A DNA stretch of 64,000 nucleotides from Elusimicrobiota bacterium (GTDB lineage Bacteria > Elusimicrobiota > Elusimicrobia > FEN-1173): the NCBI GenBank assembly GCA_016721625.1, contig JADKHR010000001.1, positions 930,001 to 994,000 of the forward strand, written 5' to 3'. Shown piece after piece: positions 32,301 through 41,887 of the stretch (its first letter is position 1; each line of letters begins with the position of its first letter). The notes under the pieces are model-generated. The model was not told the DNA's origin and searched no databases. It was given only the letters and a program-made list of their open reading frames with translations. The position numbers and the translations under genes were made by a program.

Positions 32301-34709
32301 GGAAGCGCCGTCCGGCCCCCAGCCATTAAAATCGTAGCCCACATCTTCCCCTTCGTTCAGGGTCCCATCCGGGTTGGGACCGCGGTCTTCCGTGTCGGGG
32401 ATTCCGTCCAGGTCCGAATCCTCGTTCAGGGACCCCGCACTCACGAGCAAGTCCACGCCCGCCCCCGCGGGGCCAAAACCTTCCAACCACATTTCCAGAT
32501 ATTTCTTTTTTGAAAAGTCCCGCCCGCCCGTTTTCGAGAGCGCCTGAAGGATGGAAGCCTCCTCGGGAGCCGGCGCCCCCCCCGGTTTACGATCCAGTTT
32601 AAAAGCGATGGGAAGAACGCGAAGGTTCTCGCTTTCGCTCACATTGGCCCCGGGTGAAACAACGTCCTTCAACTTAACGGAGACCGCTTCCGACACGACC
32701 AAAGAGCTGGAACTTGTGGGAACGCCGTAGGCGTCCGGGTTGGCCCCCAGGGGCCATAAATCCTGATCCATCACCGCGGCGTCCTCTTGAGCCAAGCCTT
32801 CCATGGAATCCACCAGGGCCTTGCCGTAGAGGTTCGGGTCCTCCCGGGATTGGGCCACCTCGCCGGTCAGTGAAAGTTTCACCGGGAGAAAAGGCACGTT
32901 CACCTCCGTCAGTCGGCCGTCCGCTTCCAGCACCATGAGGCTGGAGGGCGTCGATCGGACGTCCGGCACCACGGTGGTTTTGGGGGCGAAGGTGTAGAGA
33001 AAAGAAGATCCCAGCTGGAACCGGCCGGGGATCACCGCCAGTTCCGCCCGGCCGCCCACCAGGGTTTGCCCCAGTTGACCGCCGAAGGGGGCATAGTCGT
33101 AGGTCACCTCGATTTGGCTGGTTTCGTTCAGTTCGTCTTCGTTGAAGAACTGCAAAAGGCCGCTGGCGGGATCGATAAAATAGTCGATCTCGCTTTTCAT
33201 GAGCCGCCCGTTGACGGTCACCCGCTCGCTTCCATACACGATGTTGGGCCTCAACTGAAAATCCCGCAGGCGGTAGCGGTATTCCGTGAGGAAGCTGAAC
33301 TTCGTGGTGGGGGACGGCTCGTAGAGTTGGGGGTCCTTCACCCGGAGATAACCGGCCGGGTCGAAAGGTCCAGTGGAAAAATCCACGTTGAATATCCCGA
33401 GATCGAAATCCACCTCGATGGTGGGTTTGTATTGCAGTAACTCGTCGGACGTCAAAAGCACGCCCAGGTCGTTTTGGTTCCCGTCGATGGTCCGCAAAAT
33501 GAAGTTTCCCAGATCGTTGTCGTGGACGATTTTAATGTTGCCAAGAGAATAAAAGGTTTCGATTTCCCGCCGATAGGCGGTCTCCAGGGGATCCAGGGGG
33601 GTCGTCAGGGGTTTGTTCGAATCGGTCTTGATCACTTTCAGGCGGCCCGGCGTGTTCAGGTCGGACAACTGGGTTCCGTCCGTGAACTTGTAATTGATGG
33701 CGATGACAGCGCGGTCGTCCACCCGGCGGCGAAAAAACAAAATGCCCCGGGCGGCGTCCATCGTGTAGTCGTCCCCGGGCTTCAATCGGTCGAAATTCCC
33801 GGAGTAATTGGAAACGACGTCCGTGTCTTCCACATCCGTGCTGATGGTCACCGTGTTGTTGTTGGTGAGGATGTTGTCGTCGCGCCAAACCGCCTCGGAG
33901 CCAGCCAGGATGGTTTTTGTGGTGAACGCCACGGCGTAATACTGTTGTTTGACGAAATCCACGTCCTTGATGATGCGCCGCTCAAATTTGGTGGCGCCAT
34001 TGAACCGGCGGGTTTCTGTGGTGCCCTTGGTTCGGCTCCCGATGGCCAGGAGGGAGGCGTTTTTGTACTGGAGTTTGGTCCGGACGCCAAAGAGCTGTTT
34101 TGAAAAAGAAACGAACTCGGTGGAAGGGAGCGAGAGCGTAATGTCTCCGAAGGCCGCCTCCTGAACGAACTCCCCCGGGTCGCCCTGGTAAACCACGGAA
34201 ATGTCTTTTTTGTCTTCCTTGGTGTCGTCGAAATCCACGTTGACGGTGATTTTCCGCCCGACCTTTCCCTTGATGCGGACTTGAAGTTCCTGCCGCATTT
34301 CCACATCGTTCTGGTTTTGCGCAAGCCCATTGTTCACCCCGGAGTTGCCGCTCTTTCGCCGAATTTGGGCCATCTTGAACGCGATGAGTTTTCGGCCGGA
34401 AATGGAGAGACCGGAATCGTAGGGAAGGTCCACCGAGATCCCCGTCAGGGGTTCCCCGGCGGCGACCGGAAGCCTCGGGGCCGGCGGAGCCGACCGCTCG
34501 GCGGCCTCCACCGTTTCCCTCGCCTGGTTCCACCCTTCTTGACTGAATTCAAAAAGACTCGTGGAGTCCGGGGCGGGGGAAGCGAACTCCCCTTTCAACT
34601 CATCCTCCGCCGATAGGTCCGACAGGCGAGGCTCCGCGTGGGCGGCCAACCAAGGCAGAAGAAAGAGCAGAGCCGCGCCAGAGAAGACCCGTCGCGTGGA
34701 CCGTCTCAT
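29321..34709 (-). CDS. sprA: SprA/Sov-like outer-membrane translocon of type IX secretion (one frame break)
   Basis: About 1,795 residues, shorter than Bacteroidota SprA (about 2,400). ATG 34709 is chosen because MRRSTRRVFSGAALLFLLPW is a signal peptide ending AHA. SprA-type features follow: VGRKITVNVDFDDTKEDKKD, SLPSTEFVSFSKQLFGVRTK, several IEVDF/YDYAPFGG-like strand motifs, then a thrombospondin-type calcium segment (DSDLDGIPDTEDRG), and long stretches of amphipathic strands ending in LNTQLVIQF, an outer-membrane C-terminal strand. The frame changes near 30418. In Bacteroidota SprA forms a 36-strand pore that exports folded CTD proteins with PorV. Two PorV-like genes and CTD-like cargo are in this window, but no gliding-motor genes (GldKLMN) are seen here. 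Confidence 0.8.
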
Positions 34710-34804
34710 TTGAGAGAAAAGAAGGGGAACCATTGGTTTCGTCATTATGACAAGCAACACATCGGCCAAAAGCCAAATTGACGCCGTAAGGATAGATCGA
34801 ACTC

Positions 34805-34832
34805 TTCGAAAAATCAATCGAAATCATATAAT
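34805..34832 (+). promoter_or_regulatory. lptFG promoter, possibly leaderless
   Basis: A perfect TATAAT (34827-34832) lies only 6 bp before the GTG start at 34839, with TTCGAA (34805-34810) 16 bp upstream as a weak -35. Transcription from here would begin at or beside the start codon, so the mRNA may be leaderless. No ribosome-binding site precedes the GTG. Confidence 0.45.
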
Positions 34833-34838
34833 GTTCCG

Positions 34839-35915
34839 GTGATTCTCGCCCGCTACCTATTGTCCCAATTCATCCCCCCCTTCCTGTTTGGGCTCTCTCT
34901 TTTTTCGGGTGTTCTTCTGTTGGACAAGATTTTTGATTTGATCGACCTTCTGATCAACAAAGGCGTCTCGTTCATCCTCTCGGCCAAAATCTTTTTCTTG
35001 TTTATCCCGACGATCATGACCCTAAGCGTCCCCATGGCGCTCCTGCTGGCCTGCCTCTTGACCTTCGGCCGCCTTTCTGAAGACAACGAAATTTTGGCGC
35101 TCCGGTCCTCGGGCCTTTCCTTCCGCCAAATCCTTTGGCCGCCGATCCTCTTCGCGGCCCTCGTCTCCCTGGCCCTCATTCCTTTCAACACCCGGGTGAC
35201 TCCCAAAGCCATGGGCCAGTTCCGATCGATTTTCCATAAAATCGCCCGCATGGACCCATTGCAAATCGAACCCAAACGGTTCGTCGCCGTCGGCAACGTC
35301 AGGCTCTACGCCGCGGAAGTTCGGAAAGACAAAAAGACCCTGAATGACGTCTGGCTCTACCGCCTTTTCCCCGCCTATACCGAACGGATCTTCGCCCCCC
35401 GCGGGACCTGGGCCGTGACGGAGAACCGGCTCTCCTTGACCCTGCGGGACGGACAAATCGAGCGATTGTCCCATGCCTCATCGGGAGATTTCCTGCACAT
35501 CGCCTTTAAACAGTACGGAATTTCCGTCCCCCTCCAGGGGGCGTTGGATTCCCGGAGCCGAAGCTGGCGGGAATTCAGCAACCCCGAACTTCGCCGAGAG
35601 ATGGCCCGGCGCACCCTTCGCCAGCTCCCGGTGGGCGAATTGGCGTCGGAATACCATCTCCGTTTTTCCATCGCCTTCGCCCCTCTGGCGCTGGCGCTGA
35701 TCGGAATTCCCCTTGGCATGACGCTGGAGCGGGGCGGCCGCGGCGTGGGGTTCGGCGCGGCCTTGGCCGTTCTGTTCTTTTACTACCTGCTCCTCGTGAT
35801 GGGAATGAACCTCGCCGACCGGGGCACCGTGCCACCCGGGGTGGCCCTCTGGATCGCCAACGGCGTCGCCGCGGGGGTGGGCCTCGTGCTCTTTCGGAAA
35901 AGATTGGCCGCATGA
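34839..35915 (+). CDS. lptF: LptF, LPS export ABC-transporter permease
   Basis: 358 residues of the YjgP/YjgQ family, which with LptG and the LptB ATPase extracts lipopolysaccharide from the inner membrane. There are three N-terminal helices (LSQFIPPFLFGLSLFSGVLL, FFLFIPTIMTLSVPMALLLA, and ILFAALVSLALIPFN), a periplasmic beta-jellyroll (about residues 120-255) and three C-terminal helices. The GRLSEDNEILALRSSG coupling-helix region is typical. GTG is the start. It overlaps lptG by 4 bp (ATGA). It is one of only two plus-strand genes recognised in the window. Its presence implies an LPS-bearing outer membrane. Confidence 0.9.
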   Translation: MILARYLLSQFIPPFLFGLSLFSGVLLLDKIFDLIDLLINKGVSFILSAKIFFLFIPTIMTLSVPMALLLACLLTFGRLSEDNEILALRSSGLSFRQILWPPILFAALVSLALIPFNTRVTPKAMGQFRSIFHKIARMDPLQIEPKRFVAVGNVRLYAAEVRKDKKTLNDVWLYRLFPAYTERIFAPRGTWAVTENRLSLTLRDGQIERLSHASSGDFLHIAFKQYGISVPLQGALDSRSRSWREFSNPELRREMARRTLRQLPVGELASEYHLRFSIAFAPLALALIGIPLGMTLERGGRGVGFGAALAVLFFYYLLLVMGMNLADRGTVPPGVALWIANGVAAGVGLVLFRKRLAA

Positions 35916-36991
35916 AAAAGCTCAACCGCTACGTGTTGGTCTCGTTTTTGAAACCGCTCTTGATCGGCTACGGAGCCATGACGGTTTTGGTTTTGATGGC
36001 GGAGCTCATGGAGCGGCTGGACAAAATCATCGCCGGAAAGGCGGCGCTCAGTGTCGTGGTTCGCTACCTTCTGGCGCTCTGGCCCGTGCGGAGCATGGAG
36101 CTTTTTCCGGTGGCGGCTCTCCTGGCGACCCTGCTTTGTCTCGGTCAACTTTCCCGCCGGATGGAGATCACGGCCGCCATGGCCGGCGGGGTCCACCCCT
36201 GGCGGCTTGTTTCGCCCATCCTCTCGGTGGGGATCGTCCTCAGCGTGTTCTCCTGGGGACTGGGCGAGGCCCTCACCCCCTGGGCCAACCGCGAAGTTAA
36301 GAAACTGTGGAACACCGACATCCGACACCTCACCACCCCCCGCTCCAGCCGGTTCGACCAGGTAACGGTGGCGGGGGCGGGGGTTTTCTACGCCATCGGA
36401 CTTTTGGATGTGGATCAGGAGCGAATGGAGAACGTGGTGATCGATTTGGTGGAGAACGGCGGGCCGCGGCGTCAATGGCAGGCGCGGACAGCCCTGTGGT
36501 CCCCCGACGGCTGGCGACTGTTCAGCGGGGTCGAACGGACTTTCTCCAACACCAACGCCCTCACGAAACAGAAGGCCTTCGAAGAGAAACAAACCGACCG
36601 ATTGGAGAAACCGGCCGACCTCGTTCCCCGCGAACTGGAAACCGACGACATGAACATGCGGGAACTTCTACAGCACATCCGCCGCTTAAAAATTCTCGGC
36701 ATCGCCACGCGGAAAGCCGAGGTGGAACGCTACATGAAAACCGCCCTCCCCTGGGCCAACCTGATCATCCTGGTCCTGGGGATCCCCTTCGCCTTCAACA
36801 AACGGGGCGGGAAGGTGCGGGCCGTGGCCGTGGCCCTGGGGGTGGCTTTCGCCTATTTCGGACTGCTTCAGGTCGGGCGGGCCGTGGGCCAAAAACCTTG
36901 GTGCCCGCCGCTCCTCGGCGCGTGGTTCGCCAACGTCGTTTTCCTCGCCATCGGCGCCCGCCTCTTCTGGCGCATGCGCTCCCTCAGTTAG
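35912..36991 (+). CDS. lptG: LptG, LPS export ABC-transporter permease
   Basis: 359 residues, the second permease of the Lpt machine. It has the same plan as LptF: N-terminal helices (FLKPLLIGYGAMTVLVLMAE, ELFPVAALLATLLCLGQLSR), the coupling motif RRMEITAAMAGG, a periplasmic domain from about 120 to 270, then C-terminal helices including LIILVLGIPFAFNKRGGK. Assignment as G rather than F rests on gene order and similarity to the second gene of such pairs. Translation is coupled to lptF. A diverged miniature element begins shortly after its stop. Confidence 0.85.
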   Translation: MKKLNRYVLVSFLKPLLIGYGAMTVLVLMAELMERLDKIIAGKAALSVVVRYLLALWPVRSMELFPVAALLATLLCLGQLSRRMEITAAMAGGVHPWRLVSPILSVGIVLSVFSWGLGEALTPWANREVKKLWNTDIRHLTTPRSSRFDQVTVAGAGVFYAIGLLDVDQERMENVVIDLVENGGPRRQWQARTALWSPDGWRLFSGVERTFSNTNALTKQKAFEEKQTDRLEKPADLVPRELETDDMNMRELLQHIRRLKILGIATRKAEVERYMKTALPWANLIILVLGIPFAFNKRGGKVRAVAVALGVAFAYFGLLQVGRAVGQKPWCPPLLGAWFANVVFLAIGARLFWRMRSLS

Positions 36992-36999
36992 CTTATGCG

Positions 37000-37465
37000 C
37001 CTCTTCTCCGATTTGTGTTCACGTTTTTGTGGTTGTTTTTGACCGTCCTCCCCATTGAGGCGTTATGAGCACGACGTTTTGACGGCTGCGGCGCGGCCCG
37101 TTGTGCCGGCGATTGGCCGTTGAGCCGAGCCGGTCTCGTGTTGACGGCGAAGCCGGCAGAGACCGGGCCCGGCGTTTCTGCCGGGCCACGTGAGGGCCGC
37201 CCGTCAAAGCGGCGCGCGGAAGCCGTCCCGTTCCACATGGATATCCGAAGTCGGGACGGCACCGACCATGGCGATGAACTGTAGGACGGTGCCGACGGGG
37301 CACGTTTTCTTTCCCCCCTTTCTTTTGCGTGTCCAAAAGAAAGGGGGCCGGGTCCAGGGCGGAGCGCCTGGCGTGGGGGGGAGGAGGGGGCGCGGAGCCC
37401 CCTTGCTTGGAAATAGAAGGCACTCGATGTTCTCTAATAACTTAAGGGAAACCCGAATTCAACGT
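37000..37465 (+). mobile_element. MITE-like element, diverged copy C
   Basis: Same orientation as copy B. Conserved blocks include the outer stem region (about 37075-37090 and 37200-37212), GGCCCGGC/GCCGGGCC (37166-37173, 37180-37187) and the perfect 14-bp-arm palindrome at 37314-37347. A 70-bp insertion (about 37225-37300), itself rich in inverted repeats (CGGCACCG/CGGTGCCG), separates the folded core from the palindrome. The left end (CCTCTTCTCCGATTTGTG) is a degenerate terminal repeat; the right end is hardly recognisable and its limit is approximate. The element fills the gap between lptG and the M6 protease gene, so both converge on it. Confidence 0.6.
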
Positions 37466-37490
37466 TGCAACTGAAAAAACAGGGATAGTT

Positions 37491-39130
37491 CTACCTCTGA
37501 ACCAAAATCGACTTCCTCACCTTATCCCCGTCGGCTTCAAACAACAAGGAATAAACGCCGGAGGCCGCGTCTTCCCCCGACTCGTCCCGCCCGTTCCAGT
37601 CCCACTCGTAAACCCATTCAAAATCTTTCGACAGATCTTGGCGGAACGTAAACGCGTCTCCGGAAACAGAACGCACCCGCACCCCCTGGAGCGTGTAGAG
37701 GGTCGCCTTCAGGGCCGCCGGAGCCACGGGCCGCGCCAGTTGAACCCGCAAGGTGGACCAGGTTCCCGGGGGGGCCCCCGGCCGGGAGAGCCCGGTGGCC
37801 GGGTTCGGGTAGGAAATCGCCCGCACCACCGATTGGGTCGGGGCCGCGCCCAGGAATAGGACCTCCGCCGTCACCGTCGACCCGCCCACCCCCTGAATGG
37901 CCGTCATCACCAACCCCGTCACCGTTCCGGCAAAAAGGTTGGAGGAAGGCGCCGCCAGCGTCTGCCCATCAACGAACCCGTTCCCTCTCCCCAGGTCCCC
38001 CGCGTTGGGGTTCGCCGCCGTCCCGTCCGCTTCCACCAAATCGACCCCCACATGACCGCGACTGTTCGGCGAGTTCACCACGTTGTTGCCCGTCGTCACA
38101 AAATCGTTCACCACGTTTTCGTCCACGTGCCACACCGCCAACCCCGCCGATTGGGGAAGGCCCTGGTCGTAGGTTCCCGCCGAGGCGCGCCGGTATTCCA
38201 ATAAAAAATATTCCGACCCGGCCCGAAAAATCTCCAGCGAACCGCCCGGCGCCGTTTCGGCGGCCGTGAGCGCCACGGATCCGCTGGAAACCGCCACGGC
38301 GGACCCGAACCCTAAAAAGCGTTTGCTCCAGGCCCCCAGGTGCGGCGGGTTGGCCCCCACGGGAACCCCGGTATACGGATAATCCATCAGATCCCAGCTC
38401 CCCACGGTGGAGCGGCCCCCGGGCACGGACGTGTCGTAGAGGTCCGGCAGGCCCAGTTGATGCCCGTATTCGTGGCAGATGACCCCGAGGGCATCCGCTC
38501 CCAATTCCCGTTCAGGAACGATGGTCGCCCCGTCGAAGTTTTTCCGTCCAATGTCGGGATCGCCCCGCCGGGCATTTCCTGCGCGGGATAAAAAAGCGAC
38601 CAAATATCTCGAGGCGTGCCGGTGGTTTCTTCGCCAAAACCGGCGTGATAAACCATCGCTTGGTCAAAATCGGAAAAATCGATGGTGGGATCCGCGGCGC
38701 TCAGAGAATCCGTGATCAAGTCGGGGGCCTTGCAGGCGATGTCCCCCCCGCAGTTCGCCCCATACGACAACAGGTCCCCCGGCAAGGTAAAAACAGCGCT
38801 CAGGGTGAACGTCGGAGCGAAAACCCCGTAGGAGTTCTCTTGATAATAGTCCCGCACTTTCTGAAAAAAAACCGCCGAATTGTCCGTCGGAAGGAATGGG
38901 GTATCCGATGGTTCAACCCGGAGAACGATCACGCGCGGAGTGGGATTCGCCGGGGGCGCGAACGCCGCCCCCGGCGCCCCGCGGGCTTGGGCGGCCCGCC
39001 GGGCCAAAACCGTCCGATTGACAAAACAAGTCCGAACCCCGCCCCCCCATTCCCGACCCGGCGCTGGAGGGACCGCGGCCAAGGGAAAGGAAAACAAAAG
39101 GACCCCCGCCGCTAAAAGCCGACGACGCAT
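37491..39130 (-). CDS. secreted M6-family metalloprotease with FlgD-like C-terminal domain (one frame break)
   Basis: About 546 residues. ATG 39130 gives a signal peptide (MRRRLLAAGVLLFSFPLAAV); an in-frame start 18 bp upstream is possible. The zinc site HEYGHQLGLPDLYD (HExxHxxGxxD) followed by GSWDLMDYPYTG identifies the M6 immune-inhibitor-A-like family. The frame changes at 38539-38543, a run of five T; restoring one base gives PTLDGKNFDGATIV and joins both halves. The C-terminus (VRSVSGDAFTF, WEWDWNGRDESGEDAASGVY, VRKSILVQR) is a FlgD-Ig/type IX CTD-like domain, so it is a candidate SprA cargo. Substrates are unknown. Confidence 0.82.
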
Positions 39131-39216
39131 CAAATGCCAAAGAATCATAAATGGGTTCCGATCTTTCGCAAAGGTGTCTCCGGCCCTCATTCTACAAAGA
39201 CAGGGCCCCCTGCACG

Positions 39217-39255
39217 AAAAAGCCCCCCCCGGCCGTCTCGCCGGGGAGGGCTTTT
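39217..39255 (-). terminator. Rho-independent terminator after the 39366-40679 gene
   Basis: On the minus strand AAAAGCCCTCCCCGGC pairs with GCCGGGGGGGCTTTT (one mismatch) around a 6-nt loop, followed by a T-run. It lies about 110 bp past the PorV-like stop and upstream of the M6 protease start. The remaining 39256-39365 holds other weak GC inverted repeats only. Confidence 0.7.
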
Positions 39256-39365
39256 GAAGAATCTCTTAACGACTTGAGCGTTTTCCCCCTCCCGCATCAG
39301 CGCCGCTGGCGCCGCAGGTGCCCAGAGCTCTGCGATGGGCCGCTAGCGGGAGAGGGGCCTTTTCC

Positions 39366-40679
39366 CTATTGAACCGCCGGTTTTTCCGCCGGAGCGGGAG
39401 GGGTGGCGCTCGGCGCGGCCGTCGCCGGGGGAGCCTTGGGAGCCGTGGCTTCTTTAATCCGTTCCCGCCCTTCCGTGTTTCCGCTTCCGAAACTGAAGGA
39501 AACAGAAAGTCGATGGGCCGGATGCCGTTCCCCGCCCGCGAAGAGGGACAACTCGTCGGCGTAGTAGGCATAGTCCAGCTTGATCATGGGCCAGTCCACA
39601 CCGAGCCCGCCGGTGAAATAGCCCTGGTTGGCGCCCGCCCGGAAGCGAAGGAACCACCACCGGTATTCCGCCCCCAAATGGAAGTGCGTTCCCGCCGTGT
39701 CCGCCAACCCGCCGTTTTCGATGATCTTGCTGTCGGCGTTCACAATGTCGCGCACGTCGGCGGCCAACACGAGCCGGTCATGCAAGGGGATCCCGAAAGA
39801 AGAGAACCCCACCCGTCCGGGCGTCCAAGCGACGCCCAGGTTGACCCGTTGCCGGATGGATTCGGTGAAAGAGGCTTTCGCGTCGAACCCATCCTTCGCC
39901 TCCAAGGCGTCAAACGAGATGCTGGTTCCGCCGAAATCCATCATGGTTGCCGCAATGTTCCAGCGCGGTGTCGGGCTGTATATAGCCCCGAAATCCATTC
40001 CCACCCCATGCCCCATCTGGGCCGGGGGCCCGCTGTAGTTGTCCATGGCGAAAACGTCGACGGAATCTTCCTGAACGCGCCCCCGCTGAATGTATTTCAG
40101 GTTGGCGCCCAGGCCCAGTCCTCCCGGGATGAACGGAAGATGTTTCACCTTCACGGCGAGGTTCATCGGGAAGATGGCGTCCGCGTTGACGTTATAGTAG
40201 AGGGAGGGAGAGATAATGACCGGATTGAACCCGACGACCCCGGAGACTTGGGCGAAAGCTCCCGCGCCCCAATGCAAGCCGCCGAACATCGGCCCTGAGA
40301 GATAGCTCACGTTGGGCAAGCTCGCCCCAAACGTGGGCTTCAGCCCCACCATCTCCGCCGTGATTTTGTTGACCAGGTCGGCCTGTTCACCCGGCGTGAG
40401 CGTGTCGAAGTTCTTCAGAGAATCCTCGTTGTCCCCAATGAAGGTCGCCAGGTCGATGAAATCCTTGCTGACGGTGGCCGAGATATCCGCTACCGTCATC
40501 AGCGACCCAGTCCGCTGGACCGTTCCGGCGGGGTTATAGAAGAAGATGTTCTGGTCGTCGGCCACCGCCGTCAAGGCGTCGCCCATGCCCAGCGCCCGGG
40601 TCCCGCGGATCGAAGCGGGAATCTCCGCCGCCATGGCGGGGAGAGCCCCCGCCAGAAGAAGAATGAGAAGTCGTTTCAT
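39366..40679 (-). CDS. PorV-like/long-chain-transporter-like outer-membrane barrel
   Basis: 437 residues with a signal peptide (MKRLLILLLAGALPAMAAE). The mature start IRGTRALGMGDALTAVADD and FFYNPAG match the PorV/PorQ and TraF-like barrel pattern, and the rest is alternating beta strands ending LSVSFSFGSG. A 45-residue alanine/proline-rich tail with lysines (APKAPPATAAPSATPPAP) follows, unusual for a barrel and probably periplasmic. A loop near residues 80-115 is helical. It is the second PorV-like gene in the window. A role as translocon partner is inferred only. Confidence 0.65.
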   Translation of the reverse strand: MKRLLILLLAGALPAMAAEIPASIRGTRALGMGDALTAVADDQNIFFYNPAGTVQRTGSLMTVADISATVSKDFIDLATFIGDNEDSLKNFDTLTPGEQADLVNKITAEMVGLKPTFGASLPNVSYLSGPMFGGLHWGAGAFAQVSGVVGFNPVIISPSLYYNVNADAIFPMNLAVKVKHLPFIPGGLGLGANLKYIQRGRVQEDSVDVFAMDNYSGPPAQMGHGVGMDFGAIYSPTPRWNIAATMMDFGGTSISFDALEAKDGFDAKASFTESIRQRVNLGVAWTPGRVGFSSFGIPLHDRLVLAADVRDIVNADSKIIENGGLADTAGTHFHLGAEYRWWFLRFRAGANQGYFTGGLGVDWPMIKLDYAYYADELSLFAGGERHPAHRLSVSFSFGSGNTEGRERIKEATAPKAPPATAAPSATPPAPAEKPAVQ

Positions 40680-40733
40680 GTGTGGATCTCCTTAAATTAA
40701 GGTTGAGGTGACGAACCCACCAGCGCTAGAGGA

Positions 40734-41594
40734 TCAGAGTCGATCGCCAGGAGAAGACGGAACCCCCGCCGCCAATCGCGTGGCAGGGACAGAAGGACAG
40801 TCCGTGCTCACCTGCCCGTGATAGGTCGTGTAAAGAGTGTCCACGTCGCTGGTGATATCCGCGAGGGTCGAACCCGAAACGAGTTTCAGTTTTCCGACCG
40901 CCTCGTTCAGATCCAAGAACCCCCACGCCACGTGGTGAATGGCGTCATCGATCACGACACAACTCCCGGAAATCGACCCGGTCAAAACAACTGAATAAGC
41001 CCCCCCGGTTTCACGAATATCAAGAAGTCCGCTCCGCCAAGGCCCCGTCACGCCTTTCAGCAACCGGGCCAGGCCGAGATTGATGAGGAGAGAAGCGTCG
41101 TCCCGCGCGATTTTCCCGTCCGCCAAACCCAGGTGAATTGTTTCAAGGTTCCGGATCACCACCTTTAGCGCATCGTCCAGGGCTACCTTATCTCCGATTT
41201 CGAACAGGAGGCTATCGCTCGAGCCGGAAGGCGCCCCCAATCCCAGGGAAGCCTGCTGGATGGCCCCGCGAAGTGAGGGAGCGCCGGATCCACCATGGTC
41301 GGTGGTCAAATTGGAAACCAATTGCCCGATGTTGAGACCCGCCAAACCCATAGCCGCCACGGCGGAGCCGTAAAGAGCGTCGGAATTCCCGGGATCGGCC
41401 GCGATGGCCCGGGTAAAGTAGTCCTGCGCCGTGGCGTATTCTCCCCGCGCCAACGCCGATTGACCGTCCGACACCAAACTCTGGGCGTCGCCGGTTCCCT
41501 CCTTGTGCAGTCCCCCGAACAAGTTATTGTTTTGGCAACCGGCCAAAACCAGAACCCCGGCCAACAAAACCGCTGACGGAACAATTCTTCGCAT
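40734..41594 (-). CDS. TPR-containing lipoprotein
   Basis: 286 residues. The lipobox VLAGC (cysteine at 20) after a short hydrophobic stretch marks a lipoprotein signal. A TPR-like pair follows (QSALARGEYATAQDYFTRAI, AADPGNSDALYGSAVAAMGL), then an alpha-helical region with no motif I know. Two cysteines (SGSCVV, DCPSVP) are present in the C-terminal half. The start at 41594 has AGGAGG about 7 nt upstream on the minus strand. It lies 54 bp upstream of the PorV-like barrel gene and is probably in its operon. Confidence 0.65.
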   Translation of the reverse strand: MRRIVPSAVLLAGVLVLAGCQNNNLFGGLHKEGTGDAQSLVSDGQSALARGEYATAQDYFTRAIAADPGNSDALYGSAVAAMGLAGLNIGQLVSNLTTDHGGSGAPSLRGAIQQASLGLGAPSGSSDSLLFEIGDKVALDDALKVVIRNLETIHLGLADGKIARDDASLLINLGLARLLKGVTGPWRSGLLDIRETGGAYSVVLTGSISGSCVVIDDAIHHVAWGFLDLNEAVGKLKLVSGSTLADITSDVDTLYTTYHGQVSTDCPSVPATRLAAGVPSSPGDRL

Positions 41595-41699
41595 GGTCGC
41601 TTCCTCCTCAGTCCGCGCTTAAAACGCGGTTCAAACATGGGATAGGCAAAGCAAACAACCTCGAACAAGCATAGACTAAGAACGCCGGAATTTCAATAG

Positions 41700-41736
41700 A
41701 AAAAAAGCCGAGCGGGAAACCCCGCTCGGCTTTTTC
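41700..41736 (-). terminator. Rho-independent (bidirectional) terminator after metK-ahcY
   Basis: GCCGAGCGGG (41707-41716) and CCCGCTCGGC (41721-41730) form a perfect 10-bp stem with an AAAC loop, flanked by A-run and T-run, so it works on either strand. By position it ends the metK-ahcY transcript. Confidence 0.85.
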
Positions 41737-41774
41737 TGAAAGAAGCAATCTGTCTTCGGTCGGTCCCGCCCCCC

Positions 41775-41835
41775 ACACATTATTCTTCAATGTGTTGTCC
41801 CTCCCCTTGATAAGGGGAGGGTAAGGGAGGGGTGG
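41775..41835. repeat. REP-like hairpins downstream of ahcY
   Basis: ACACATT/AATGTGT (41775-41795) forms one hairpin and CCCTCCCCTT/AAGGGGAGGG (41799-41821, 3-nt loop) another, trailed by GGGAGGGG. The second resembles the hairpin at 26548-26580. Nothing else is recognised in 41595-41887 besides the terminator at 41700. Confidence 0.4.
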
Positions 41836-41887
41836 TGTTTTCGATGTGGCCGTTAAGCCTCCACAGCCAACAACCCCCGCGATCTGT

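Noticed and set aside
34710..34817. Extended N-terminus of the SprA-like protein to 34817.
   Set aside because: The start at 34709 begins a normal signal peptide; the extension adds a second hydrophobic stretch without known counterpart and crowds the divergent promoter.
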